A stretch of DNA of 64,000 bases, taken from assembly GCF_035917455.1 (NCBI RefSeq), contig NZ_CP109078.1, forward strand, positions 4,944,001 to 5,008,000. The letters run 5' to 3'. Positions within the stretch are counted from its first letter, which is position 1; each line of letters begins with the position of its first letter. A program made the position numbers and the translations under genes. Below, one piece after another: positions 17,166-25,611 of the stretch. This DNA comes from Micromonospora sp. NBC_01796 (GTDB taxonomy: Bacteria > Actinomycetota > Actinomycetes > Mycobacteriales > Micromonosporaceae). The notes beneath the pieces are model-generated. The model was not told the DNA's origin, did no database searches, and saw nothing but the letters and a program-made list of their open reading frames with translations.

Positions 17166-17621
17166 GTGACGAGCGTTCCCGCACAGCCAGCGGCACCACC
17201 CACCGAGACACCCGCCGTGACCGGCGACGCGTCCACTGTGGTGACCACGACGACCGGCACCGTGGTCACCACCGCCGAGACTCAGGTGGTGGCGGTGACC
17301 GGTGATGCCACGGTCGAGGTGGCGACGGACGCGCCGACGGTGGCGGTGTCGGCCGACCTGCCGACGGTCGCCGTGACCACCCGACCGGGTCCGACGAAGG
17401 TACGGATCGAGACCCCCGGCGCGACCATCGACATCGAGGCCCACGAACCACTCGGTGAGGTGGTGGCCACCGCCCTGCGCCTGTTCCACGAGGCCGGCGG
17501 CTGGCCCCGGGAGCAGACCCGCTCCGCCGGCTTCGCCCAAACGGAGCGCCGCGACTTCCCCCCGCCCCAGTCCAGCTCGATGCCGTACGCCCCCGGCGCC
17601 TACCCCGTCCAGTCACCCTGA
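17166..17621 (+). CDS. Hypothetical Thr/Val-rich protein
   Basis: A 151-residue protein from GTG 17166, 57 bp after glnA2. The first 75 residues are low-complexity Thr/Val/Ala repeats (TVVTTTTGTVVTTAET, VAVTGDATVEVATDAPTVAV). The rest is more protein-like: KVRIETPGATIDIEAHEPL, VVATALRLFHEAGGWPRE and a Pro-rich end MPYAPGAYPVQSP. There is no signal peptide. The structured C-terminal part suggests a real gene, but the reading is not supported by any family I know. A palindromic repeat begins 18 bp after the stop. Confidence 0.55.
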   Translation: MTSVPAQPAAPPTETPAVTGDASTVVTTTTGTVVTTAETQVVAVTGDATVEVATDAPTVAVSADLPTVAVTTRPGPTKVRIETPGATIDIEAHEPLGEVVATALRLFHEAGGWPREQTRSAGFAQTERRDFPPPQSSSMPYAPGAYPVQSP

Positions 17622-17638
17622 CCGACGAGCCCACCCCG

Positions 17639-17688
17639 TGATCACGAAGGGTTCGGCTCGCCATAGCAGGCCGAACCCTTCGTGATCA
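17639..17688. repeat. 50-bp palindromic repeat, copy A
   Basis: Nineteen-base perfect arms (TGATCACGAAGGGTTCGGC and its complement) flank a 12-nt centre TCGCCATAGCAG. Same length and core as copies at 57590 and 58666: outer TGATC, inner TTCGGC, centre with ATAG. It lies between convergent genes and could also terminate transcription. Confidence 0.9.
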
Positions 17689-17726
17689 GGGTGCCGGCCG
17701 AGGGGAGGCCGGCGAGGGGTGGGGGG

Positions 17727-18239
17727 TTACTTGGGTTGGGCGGCGCCGGGCTGGGGGGCGCCGGGGCGGCCGTGGCCGCCGAAGCCGCCGGGCAGGATGT
17801 TGGCGTCGAGGGCGGCGGTGATCGCGTCGGCCTGCTCCTGGGTGAGCTTGCCGTCCTTGACCGCCTGGGCCAGCCGATCCTTGATCTTGGCCTGCCAGTC
17901 GACCTTCTGGTCGCCCTTCTGGCCGCCCTGCGGCTTGGCGTCGGACTTGTGCTGCTCCCGGAGCTTGTCCAGGGCGGCGGTCACCTTGTCGGTGGAGATG
18001 CCCAGTTCCTTGGCCAGGTCCTCGGCGAAGGCACCCGAGTGTCCGGGCCGCCCCTGCTGGTCGCCCTGGTCGCCGGGAGCCGGGGCGGCGGGGGCCGGTG
18101 CGGTGGTCGAGTTCGAGGTCGACGGTGCCGGGGTGGGGTCCTCGGCGAACGCGACGGTCGGTACGGCGATCCCGACCGCGAGTACGCCGGCAGCGGCGAG
18201 CCCGCCGAGCGCGGTTTTTCTGGAGATGGTCCTGAACAT
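17727..18239 (-). CDS. Secreted Gln/Asp-rich helical protein
   Basis: A 170-residue exported protein. ATG 18239 follows GGGGG by 5 nt; the signal peptide is MFRTISRKTALGGLAAAGVL with cleavage near AFA-ED. The mature part has a Pro/Ala-rich disordered stretch, then helices AFAEDLAKELGISTDKVTAA and LAQAVKDGKLTQEQADAITA, typical of DUF-type secreted helical proteins with Asp/Gln turns that may bind Ca2+. It ends in a Gly/Pro tail. No enzyme motif. Its promoter should lie in the 165 bp upstream, which is AT-rich around 18330-18365. Confidence 0.7.
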   Translation of the reverse strand: MFRTISRKTALGGLAAAGVLAVGIAVPTVAFAEDPTPAPSTSNSTTAPAPAAPAPGDQGDQQGRPGHSGAFAEDLAKELGISTDKVTAALDKLREQHKSDAKPQGGQKGDQKVDWQAKIKDRLAQAVKDGKLTQEQADAITAALDANILPGGFGGHGRPGAPQPGAAQPK

Positions 18240-18404
18240 CGAAACCCCCATGATCGGTGTGTGGTGCACGACCCACCCACCGTCACGTACCGACCTGGAC
18301 GAACCCCGTGCCGAACCTATGCGCAGCCTGTGAATTAGCCCTGAAAACCGAATTGTTGGTATAAAACCGGACAGTCGGGAAGCTGGACAGCGAGGAAGCC
18401 GAAC

Positions 18405-19367
18405 TCAGCTCACGGCGGGGGAAACCGTCAGGGTGCCGGCGGTCGTGTCGAGCGTGGCGGGCGTACCGACCGGGACGGTGCGCTGGCCGTGGCCGTGCCC
18501 GATCGGGAGCCCGCCGAGCACCGGCACACCCAGGTCGCCGAGGCGTTCGGCGATCACGTCCGCGACGCTCACCGCCCAGTCGTCGGCGCAGTTGGTGAAC
18601 TGGCCCACCGCCACCCCGGCGACCCCGTCCAGGACTCCGGTCCGGCGGAGCTGGGTGAGCATCCGGTCCACCTTGTACGGCGGCTCCTCGATGTCCTCGA
18701 TCAACAGGATCGCCCCGGTCAGGTCCGGCATGTCGGGGGTGCCGAGCGACGCCACCACCAGGCACAGGTTGCCGCCGATCAGCGGGCCGGTGGCCGTACC
18801 GGGGACGAGCACCGGGGCGGTCTCCTCGGTGGGCAGCCGGGTGACCGTGGCCGGCTCGGTGGTCATCATTGCGCGGCGCAGCGACTCGGCCGAGTCCGCC
18901 GGGGTGCGCTGGTCCAGCCAGGCGGCACCCGGACCGTGCACGGTGGCGAGCCGAGCGCCCCGCCAGAGCGCGAACTGCAACGCGGTGATGTCGGAGAAGC
19001 CGGCCACCACCTTCGGGTCGGCGCGTACCGCCGCCATGTCGATCGCGTCGACCATCCGCTGCGCGCCGTAACCGCCACGGGTGCAGAGCACACCGCGTAC
19101 GTCCGGGTCGGCGAAGGCGGCGTTCATGTCGGCGGCACGCAGCTCGTCGGAGCCGGCCAGGTAACCCTGCTGGGCGTACGCGTTCGGTGCCAGCACCGGC
19201 CGCAGCCCCCAGCCGGTGAGCAGTTCCAGCCCCCGGGCCACCCGCTCCGGCCTGGTCGGGCCGGACGGCGAGACCAGCATCACCCGGTCGCCGGGGCGCA
19301 ACGCGGGCGGGCGTACGGGCGCAGCCCCGGCCAGCGGGACGGCGGTCACGGGTCGGACATCGGTCAT
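18405..19367 (-). CDS. LD-carboxypeptidase, peptidase family S66 (LdcA/MccF fold)
   Basis: A 320-residue serine peptidase of the S66 family, whose members trim L,D-peptide bonds in peptidoglycan (LdcA) or cleave the aspartyl-nucleotide microcin C (MccF). Visible landmarks: RPGDRVMLVSPSGP at the start, DPDVRGVLCTRGGYGAQRMV, VAGFSDITALQFA (likely nucleophile Ser), TGPLIGGNLCLV, and ILLIEDIEEPPYKVDRML (Glu) with GLPIGHGHGQ (His) completing the triad. There is no signal peptide, so it is cytosolic and probably acts in wall recycling. ATG 19367 is the only start giving normal family length. It diverges from the amidotransferase gene. Confidence 0.88.
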   Translation of the reverse strand: MTDVRPVTAVPLAGAAPVRPPALRPGDRVMLVSPSGPTRPERVARGLELLTGWGLRPVLAPNAYAQQGYLAGSDELRAADMNAAFADPDVRGVLCTRGGYGAQRMVDAIDMAAVRADPKVVAGFSDITALQFALWRGARLATVHGPGAAWLDQRTPADSAESLRRAMMTTEPATVTRLPTEETAPVLVPGTATGPLIGGNLCLVVASLGTPDMPDLTGAILLIEDIEEPPYKVDRMLTQLRRTGVLDGVAGVAVGQFTNCADDWAVSVADVIAERLGDLGVPVLGGLPIGHGHGQRTVPVGTPATLDTTAGTLTVSPAVS

Positions 19368-19418
19368 GGGGTGCCAGCCTATCCGGATCAACTTCGGCCA
19401 CCGGATAGCCTCGACGTC

Positions 19419-20198
19419 GTGGCAACCGCTCTGGTGATCGAGAATGACCCGACGGACGACCTCCGTCGGCTGGGGGAGTGGCTGACCGAGGCCGGTCTCG
19501 ACCTGCACGTGCTCCGGCCGCATGCCGGTGACGCCCTGCCCGAGGACCTGTCCGGCTTCGAGGCGCTGGTGGTGCTCGGCGGGCAGCAGCAGGCGTACCC
19601 GCTGCCCGACGGCAGCCCGGGAGCGCCCTGGTTCCCGCAGTTGGAGGGACTGCTGCGCAAGGCCGTGCGCTACCACCTGCCCACCCTGGCGATCTGCCTC
19701 GGTGCGCAGCTCCTGGCGACCGCGCACGCCGGCACCGTCGAGCGCAGCGAATCCGGGCCGGAGGTGGGTCCGGGGGTGGTCGGCAAGCGGGACGCCGCCG
19801 ACCGCGACCCGCTGTTCATGTGGGTGCCGCTGATTCCCGACGTGCTCCAGTGGCACCACGACGAGATCACCGAGCTGCCGCGCGGCGCGGTGCTGCTCGC
19901 CGCCTCGACCCGCTACCCGAACCAGGCGTTCCGCCTCGGTGACCGGGCCTGGGGGCTCCAGTTCCACATCGAGGCCGACACCGACATGATCGCGGACTGG
20001 GCGACCGACTCGGAGGTCCTGGCCGAGCTGGGCTACGACCGGGACGCCGTCATCGCCGCCGCGGACGCGGTGATGGCCGACGTGGAAGAGGCCTGGCAGC
20101 CCTTTGCCGTACGCTTCGCCGCCCTGGCCCAGGGTGAGCTCGACGTGCCGGCACCCCGGCTCGACCTGCCGTTGCTCGGGCCGCAGGAGCCGCGGTGA
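19419..20198 (+). CDS. Class I glutamine amidotransferase-like protein
   Basis: A 259-residue enzyme with the GATase-1 fold seen in GMP synthase and stand-alone amidotransferases. The nucleophile elbow TLAICLGAQLLATA carries the Cys, and WGLQFHIEAD supplies the His-x-Glu pair, so the triad is complete. The N-terminus VVLGGQQQAYPLPDG matches the oxyanion strand region. It may hydrolyse glutamine or a gamma-glutamyl compound. GTG 19419 opens the gene; its last bases overlap the GTG of glnE, so the two are translationally coupled and probably share a nitrogen-related role. Confidence 0.85.
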   Translation: MATALVIENDPTDDLRRLGEWLTEAGLDLHVLRPHAGDALPEDLSGFEALVVLGGQQQAYPLPDGSPGAPWFPQLEGLLRKAVRYHLPTLAICLGAQLLATAHAGTVERSESGPEVGPGVVGKRDAADRDPLFMWVPLIPDVLQWHHDEITELPRGAVLLAASTRYPNQAFRLGDRAWGLQFHIEADTDMIADWATDSEVLAELGYDRDAVIAAADAVMADVEEAWQPFAVRFAALAQGELDVPAPRLDLPLLGPQEPR

Positions 20199-23100
20199 CC
20201 AGACCGACCAGCGCACACGGCCGGCTCGTCCGGTACGGCTTCGGTACCGCCGACGGTGACCACGGTTCCCGCGCGGCGGACCTGCTCGGGGAGACCGGGC
20301 TCGGGCTCTGGGACGACGCCGCGCAGGAGCCGGTGGACGACGTCGCCGCCGACCTGATCACGGCTCTGTCCCGGGCCGCCGACGCCGACCTGGCCCTGCG
20401 CCAGTTGCACCGCCTGGTCGAGGCGGAACGGCGGGCGGCGGCCCCGGACAGCGACGCGGAGTCGGTGGTGCTGGGCGCGTTGGCCGTCGATCCGGGGCTG
20501 CGCCGCCGGCTGGTGGCCGTACTCGGGGCGTCGTCGGCGTTGGGTGATCACCTGGTGGCGAACCCGGACCAGTGGCGGGTGCTGGTCACCGGTGCGGACG
20601 GGCTCGCGCCACGGGCCGACGGGACGTTGTACGACGGCACCCTGCCCGGTGCCGTACTGCCGCCGCTGCCGGTGGTGGCCGCGCTGCGGCGGGCGTACCG
20701 GTTGAGTCTGCTGCGGATCGCGGCGGCCGACCTGACCGGCGGACAGGGCCTGGAGCAGACCATGTCGGCGCTCTCCGCGCTCGCCGACGCCACCCTCGGT
20801 GCCGCGTACGACATCGCGGTGGCCGAGTTGCCGCCCGGTACGACGCTGCCCCGGCTGGCCGTGGTGGCGATGGGCAAGTGCGGGGGCGGGGAACTCAACT
20901 ACGTCTCCGACGTCGACGTCATCTTCGTCGCCGCCACCGACGACGACCTGACCGCCGCGACCACGATCGCCACCCGGCTGATCAACATCTGTGGACTGGT
21001 CGCCTGGCCGGTCGACGCGGCGTTGCGCCCCGAGGGCAACCGGGGACCGCTGGTCCGTACGCTCGCCAGCCACCTCGCCTACTACCGGCGGTGGGCCCGT
21101 ACGTGGGAGTTCCAGGCGCTGTTGAAGGCCCGCCCGGCCGCCGGTGACCTCGGCCTGGCGAGTGAGTGGATCGAGCAGCTCGCGCCGCTGGTCTGGACCG
21201 CCGCCGAGCGCCCCGAGGCGGTCGAGGACGTCCGGTCGATGCGGCGCCGGATCATCGACAACATCCCGGCCCGCGAGCTGGAACGCGAGATCAAGCGCGG
21301 ACCCGGCGGGTTGCGCGACATCGAGTTCGCCATCCAGTTGCTGCAACTGGTGCACGGTCGCGGCGACGAGTCGCTGCGCGCCTGCGGCACCATTCCGGCC
21401 CTGCGGGCACTGGTCGCCGGTGGTTACGTCGGCCGGGCCGACGGTGAGTCGCTGCTGCGCGGTTACCGGTTCCTGCGTGCGGTCGAGCACCGGCTGCAAC
21501 TACAGGGCCTGCGGCGTACGCACACCGTGCCGACCGAGCCGCAGGCGTTGCGCTGGTTGGCGCACGCCCTCGGCTACACCGCCACCCCGGAGCGGGACGC
21601 GGTCGAGGCGTTCCGGGCCGAGTGGGTCACCCACGCCACCGAGGTACGCCGGCTGCACATCAAGATCTTCTACCGGCCGTTGCTGGAGGCGGTCGCCCGG
21701 GTCAACACCGACGGGCTGCGGCTGACCCCGGAGGCGGCCAAGCACCGGCTGGAGATCCTCGGCTTCGGTGATCCGACCAGGGCGTTGCAGCACCTCCAGG
21801 CGCTCACCGGCGGCGTGTCCCGGACCGCCGCGATCCAGCGCACCCTGCTGCCGGTGCTGCTCCAGGAGTTCGCCGACGCACCCGAACCGGACCGGGGGCT
21901 GCTCAACTACCGCCAGGTGTCGGACAAGCTCGGCAGCACCCCGTGGTACCTGCGCCTGCTGCGTGACGAGGGGCCGGTGGCCCGGCGGCTCGCCCGTACC
22001 CTGGCCCTGTCCCGGTACGTCGCCGACCTGCTCGCCCGCGACCCGGAGTCGCTGCGGCTGCTCGCCGACGACACCGAACTGGTCCCGCGTGACCCGGCCG
22101 TCCTGCGCGACGGGTTCCTCGCCGCCGCCAACCGGCACCTGCCCGGACGGGGTCCCCAGCCGGCCGACCCGGCCGCCGCGATCAGCGCGGTCCGGGCGCT
22201 GCGCCGCCGGGAGCTGATCCGGCTCGCCTGCGCCGACGTACTGCACTCCGCCGGTTCGCTGGCCCCGCCGTCATCGGACACCGAGGTCGCGCCCACTCCG
22301 GCGGTGGCCGGGGAGTCCGACATCATCGGCACCGGGGCGGCGCTGAGCGCGGTCACCGACATGACCCTGGCCGCCGCGCTCCAGGTCGCCCGCGCGGCCG
22401 TACCGGAGCTGCCCGGACTGCGGTTCGCCGTGATCGGCATGGGCCGGCTCGGCGGCTACGAGCAGAACTACTTCTCCGACGCCGACGTGCTGTTCGTCTA
22501 CGACCCGCCGCCGGGGGTGGCCGAGAGCACGGCCAGCGCCGCCGCGCACGCCATCGCCGAGGAACTGCGCCGGCTGCTCGGCACGCCGACGGCGGACCCG
22601 CCGCTCGGCGTCGACGCGGACCTGCGCCCCGAGGGCCGTCAGGGTCCACTGGTACGCAGCATCGCCGCCTACGCCCAGTACTACGCCCGCTGGTCGAAGG
22701 TGTGGGAGGCGCAGGCGCTGCTGCGCGCCCGGTTCGTCTGCGGCGACGCCGACCTTGGCCGGGAGTTCGAGCTGATGGTCGACCCGGTCCGCTACCCGGA
22801 GCTGGGGCTGAACCGCGCCCAGGTGACCGAGATCCGGCGGATCAAGGCACGGGTGGAGACCGAGCGGCTGCCCCGGGGAGCCGACCCGGCCACCCACACC
22901 AAGCTCGGCCGGGGCGGGCTCGCCGACGTCGAGTGGGCGGTGCAGCTCGTCCAGCTCCGGCACGCCGGTACGGTCCCCGAACTGCGCGGTACGCGTACCC
23001 TCGACGCGCTCGGCGCGGCCTGCGACGCCAAGCTGATCGATCCGTCCGACGCTACCGTGATGGCCGCCGGCTGGACCCTGGCCGCCCGCGTACGCAACGC

Positions 23101-23269
23101 GTTGATGCTGGTCCGGGGGCGGGCCGGCGACCAGTTGCCCCGGCACGGGGTGGAGTTGGCGGGCGTGGTCCGGCTGCTCGGCGGCCACGATCCGGGGGAG
23201 TTCCTGGACCACTACCTGCGTACCGCGCGACGGTCGCGGGCCGCCGTGGAGCGCGTACTCGATGCCTGA
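20195..23269 (+). CDS. glnE: Bifunctional glutamine-synthetase adenylyltransferase/deadenylase
   Basis: A 1024-residue enzyme that attaches or removes AMP from the GlnA tyrosine in response to nitrogen state. Two nucleotidyltransferase halves are visible: AMGKCGGGELNYVSDVDVIF near residues 225-244 and GMGRLGGYEQNYFSDADVLF near 749-768, each with the Gly-Gly...Asp-x-Asp metal site. RGPGGLRDIEFAIQLLQLVH and LGRGGLADVEWAVQLVQLRH close each half. Length and order match actinobacterial GlnE. GTG 20195 overlaps the previous stop. The substrate is likely the GlnA at 47754, which keeps the tyrosine. Confidence 0.95.
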   Translation: MTRPTSAHGRLVRYGFGTADGDHGSRAADLLGETGLGLWDDAAQEPVDDVAADLITALSRAADADLALRQLHRLVEAERRAAAPDSDAESVVLGALAVDPGLRRRLVAVLGASSALGDHLVANPDQWRVLVTGADGLAPRADGTLYDGTLPGAVLPPLPVVAALRRAYRLSLLRIAAADLTGGQGLEQTMSALSALADATLGAAYDIAVAELPPGTTLPRLAVVAMGKCGGGELNYVSDVDVIFVAATDDDLTAATTIATRLINICGLVAWPVDAALRPEGNRGPLVRTLASHLAYYRRWARTWEFQALLKARPAAGDLGLASEWIEQLAPLVWTAAERPEAVEDVRSMRRRIIDNIPARELEREIKRGPGGLRDIEFAIQLLQLVHGRGDESLRACGTIPALRALVAGGYVGRADGESLLRGYRFLRAVEHRLQLQGLRRTHTVPTEPQALRWLAHALGYTATPERDAVEAFRAEWVTHATEVRRLHIKIFYRPLLEAVARVNTDGLRLTPEAAKHRLEILGFGDPTRALQHLQALTGGVSRTAAIQRTLLPVLLQEFADAPEPDRGLLNYRQVSDKLGSTPWYLRLLRDEGPVARRLARTLALSRYVADLLARDPESLRLLADDTELVPRDPAVLRDGFLAAANRHLPGRGPQPADPAAAISAVRALRRRELIRLACADVLHSAGSLAPPSSDTEVAPTPAVAGESDIIGTGAALSAVTDMTLAAALQVARAAVPELPGLRFAVIGMGRLGGYEQNYFSDADVLFVYDPPPGVAESTASAAAHAIAEELRRLLGTPTADPPLGVDADLRPEGRQGPLVRSIAAYAQYYARWSKVWEAQALLRARFVCGDADLGREFELMVDPVRYPELGLNRAQVTEIRRIKARVETERLPRGADPATHTKLGRGGLADVEWAVQLVQLRHAGTVPELRGTRTLDALGAACDAKLIDPSDATVMAAGWTLAARVRNALMLVRGRAGDQLPRHGVELAGVVRLLGGHDPGEFLDHYLRTARRSRAAVERVLDA

Positions 23270-25001
23270 CCGGCGCCGCCCGGCGGTGGCCGGACAGGTC
23301 CGGGCCGCCGGTGGCCGGATCCGTTCCGTCGGCGGCCCGGTCCGGGTGGCGGGTGTGGCGGCGCTGGTGCTGGCGGTCGCCTTCCTGCTGGCCCCGAACA
23401 TGGGCACCGACCTGGCCGCCCAGGTGGCACGGGCCAACTTCGTGGACCGGTTCGGGGCCACCCCGATCGACCTCGGCTGGTACGGAGGCATCAACCAGTT
23501 CGGCTACAGCCTGTTCACCGCCGCCCTCGGCGCCACCTTCGGCGTACGGGTGGTCGGTGCGGTCGCCGCGGTCGGCTCGGCGTTGGCCTTCGCCTGGCTG
23601 CTGGTGGTGGCCCGCGCCCGACGCCCGGTGTTCGGTGCGCTGCTCGGTGCCGTGGTGCTGGTCGGCAACCTGGTCAGCGGCCGGATCACCTTCGCCATCG
23701 GCCTGCTGCTCGGCCTGCTCGCCCTCTGCACGGTCGCGGCTGCCGGCGGCTTCGGGCGCTCGACGGCGGCCGGCGGGCGGAACACCGGACGGTCGGTGGG
23801 CGGGAGGCGTGTCGGTTGGCTGGTGGGAGCCGGGGTGTTGGCCGCGTTGAGCACGTGGGCCAGCCCGGTGGCGGGACTGTTCCTCGGGTTGGCCGGCGGG
23901 GCGTTGCTGCTGGCCAACCTGCTGCGCCCGGTCCGTCCGGCGCCGCCGCGTACGGGAGCCCGGCGTGCCGGTCGGTGGCGGTCGATCCGTTGGCGCTCGG
24001 GTGAGGGGCTGACCGGGGCGCTGGTGCTCTGTGTTGGGCCGGCGGTCGCGTTGGCGCCGATGGCGCTGCTGTTCGGCAACGGCGGGGTGCAGCCGTACAG
24101 CTTCGAGTCGATGCGTACCAATGTGGTGTTGTCGCTGGTGGTGCTGGTGGTCGTGCCGCGCCGGTGGCGGGCGGTCAAGGTCGGGGCCGCGCTGACCGTG
24201 GTGCTGCTTGTCGGCGCCTACTACCTGGACAGCCCCGTCGGCTCGAACGCGCTGCGGCTGTCGATGCTGTTCGCCCTGCCGGTGCTGGCGGCCTTCGCCG
24301 ACCTGCGGTGGCGCTGGTTGGTGCCGCTGCTGGCGCTCGCCGTCTGGTGGCAGAATCCGGTGATGGTCGCCGACCTGACCAGGGCCGGTTCGACCGAGAG
24401 CCGAGCGGCGTTCTACCGGCCGCTGGTCGACGAACTGGACCGGCGCGGGCCGATCGGCCGGGTCGAGGTGGTCCCGCTGCGGGACCACTGGGAATCGACG
24501 TACGTGGCACCGACCGTCCCCCTCGCGCGTGGCTGGGAACGCCAGGTCGACGTGGACCGCAACCCGCTGTTCTACCGCGACAACCTCGACGTGAACGAGT
24601 ACGTCGACTGGCTGCGTCACAACGCCGTGAGTTACGTGGCCATCGCCCCGAACAGTCCACCCGACCTGTACGCCCGCGACGAAGCCGCCCTGGTCAACGC
24701 CGGTCTCCCGGAACTGCGTGAGGTGTGGCGCGACGCGACCTGGCGGCTGTACGCGGTGGCGGATCCGTCGCCACTGGTTGCCGCGCCCGGCGAACTGGCC
24801 GACTCGACGCCGGAGGCGGTGACCTTCACGGCCGAGGGAGCGGGTGAGGTGCTGCTGCGGGTGCACTGGTCGCGTTTCCTCAGCGTGACCGGGCCGGACG
24901 CCTGCCTGCGGGCCACCGACGACGGCTGGACGACCGTACGGGTCAGCGGCGGCACCTACCGGGTCAGCAGCGACTTGATCGACTCCGGCCCGCACTGCTG
25001 A
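23262..25001 (+). CDS. Large polytopic membrane protein with a C-terminal extracytoplasmic part
   Basis: A 579-residue protein; ATG 23262 lies inside the glnE stop region, so the two genes overlap by 8 bp. About 9-10 hydrophobic helices fill residues 25-360 (VAALVLAVAFLLAPN, TFAIGLLLGLLALCTVAAAG, LSLVVLVVVP and others). The last 200 residues are a mainly soluble domain (FYRPLVDELDRRGPI, DNLDVNEYVDWLRHNAVSYV). The helix pattern and the acidic early loop IDLGWYGG recall GT-C glycosyltransferases or lipid-linked sugar proteins, but I see no certain catalytic motif. Function unknown. Confidence 0.7.
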   Translation: MPDRRRPAVAGQVRAAGGRIRSVGGPVRVAGVAALVLAVAFLLAPNMGTDLAAQVARANFVDRFGATPIDLGWYGGINQFGYSLFTAALGATFGVRVVGAVAAVGSALAFAWLLVVARARRPVFGALLGAVVLVGNLVSGRITFAIGLLLGLLALCTVAAAGGFGRSTAAGGRNTGRSVGGRRVGWLVGAGVLAALSTWASPVAGLFLGLAGGALLLANLLRPVRPAPPRTGARRAGRWRSIRWRSGEGLTGALVLCVGPAVALAPMALLFGNGGVQPYSFESMRTNVVLSLVVLVVVPRRWRAVKVGAALTVVLLVGAYYLDSPVGSNALRLSMLFALPVLAAFADLRWRWLVPLLALAVWWQNPVMVADLTRAGSTESRAAFYRPLVDELDRRGPIGRVEVVPLRDHWESTYVAPTVPLARGWERQVDVDRNPLFYRDNLDVNEYVDWLRHNAVSYVAIAPNSPPDLYARDEAALVNAGLPELREVWRDATWRLYAVADPSPLVAAPGELADSTPEAVTFTAEGAGEVLLRVHWSRFLSVTGPDACLRATDDGWTTVRVSGGTYRVSSDLIDSGPHC

Positions 25002-25021
25002 CACCTGCGCTGGACAGAGCG

Positions 25022-25055
25022 ACGCCCCCCGACGTCGGGTCGGAGGCGGGGGCGT
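25022..25055. terminator. Hairpin between a membrane-protein gene and the first DUF397 gene
   Basis: ACGCCCCC (25022-25029) pairs with GGGGGCGT (25048-25055), with an inner palindrome CCCGACGTCGGG (25028-25039) that can form its own stem. It lies between two convergent stops. A related but diverged sequence follows the second DUF397 copy (25381-25420). Confidence 0.6.
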
Positions 25056-25068
25056 GTCGAAACTGTTG

Positions 25069-25260
25069 TCAGTGCTGCTTGGCGAGGCCGACGAACGCCC
25101 GCCATGTGTCCGGGCCGAAGGTCAGCACCGGGCCGGACTGGTCCTTGCTGTCCCGGACGAGAACGCGGTTGGTGAGGTTGTCGGCCACCTCCACGCAGTT
25201 TCCCTGATTCCCGCTGCTGCGGGAGGACTTCCGCCAGTGCGGCACGGCGATCGGCTCCAT
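25069..25260 (-). CDS. DUF397 protein, copy 1
   Basis: A 63-residue protein of the actinobacterial DUF397 family: WRKSSRSSGNQGNCVEVAD, then LVRDSKDQSGPVLTF and WRAFVGLAK at the end. ATG 25260 is the natural start; the longer reading adds a low-complexity stretch. DUF397 proteins are small partners of Xre regulators of the WhiJ-like type and probably antagonise them. It lies 163 bp beyond the second copy on the same strand. Over 136 bp (25074-25209) the DNA is nearly identical to 25428-25563, so this is a recent tandem duplicate. Confidence 0.88.
   Translation of the reverse strand: MEPIAVPHWRKSSRSSGNQGNCVEVADNLTNRVLVRDSKDQSGPVLTFGPDTWRAFVGLAKQH
25074..25209. repeat. 136-bp direct repeat within the DUF397 genes, copy 1 (copy 2 at 25428-25563)
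   Basis: By eye, only three mismatches in 136 bp, at an offset of 354 bp. The conserved block covers the C-terminal 45 codons of each gene; N-terminal codons and the downstream hairpins are more diverged. This fits gene conversion or a recent duplication. Confidence 0.9.
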
Positions 25261-25422
25261 GACTCCGCTACCTCCAGAATCAGCTCGGGATTGGACGTCT
25301 GGGGAGAGCGTACTTGTGGACGGCCCCTCGGCTCTCTCGGACGAGGTCAACGATGGCTTCGGTTCGGCCCCGGACACAGCAACGCCCCCGCACTGTTGGT
25401 ACGGAGGCGCGCGCGAGGGTTG

Positions 25423-25611
25423 CTACTGCTGCTTGGCGAGGCCGACGAACGCCCGCCATGCGTCCGGGCCGAAGGTCAGCACCGGGCCGGACTGGTCCTT
25501 GCTGTCACGGACGAGAACGCGGTTGGTGAGGTTGTCGGCCACCTCCACGCAGTCTCCCTGATTGGTCCCGCTGCGGGTGCTCTTGCGCCACTGAGGGGCG
25601 AGGTCAGTCAT
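25423..25611 (-). CDS. DUF397 protein, copy 2
   Basis: A 62-residue DUF397 protein: WRKSTRSGTNQGDCVEVAD, LVRDSKDQSGPVLTF, AWRAFVGLAKQQ. ATG 25611 lies inside the end of the Xre regulator gene (8-bp overlap), so this copy is the direct operon partner of that regulator. The other copy, downstream, differs mainly in its first 20 residues. Pairing of a DUF5753-type Xre with DUF397 is a recurrent actinobacterial arrangement linked to development and secondary metabolism; the complex and its DNA target here are inferred. Confidence 0.9.
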   Translation of the reverse strand: MTDLAPQWRKSTRSGTNQGDCVEVADNLTNRVLVRDSKDQSGPVLTFGPDAWRAFVGLAKQQ

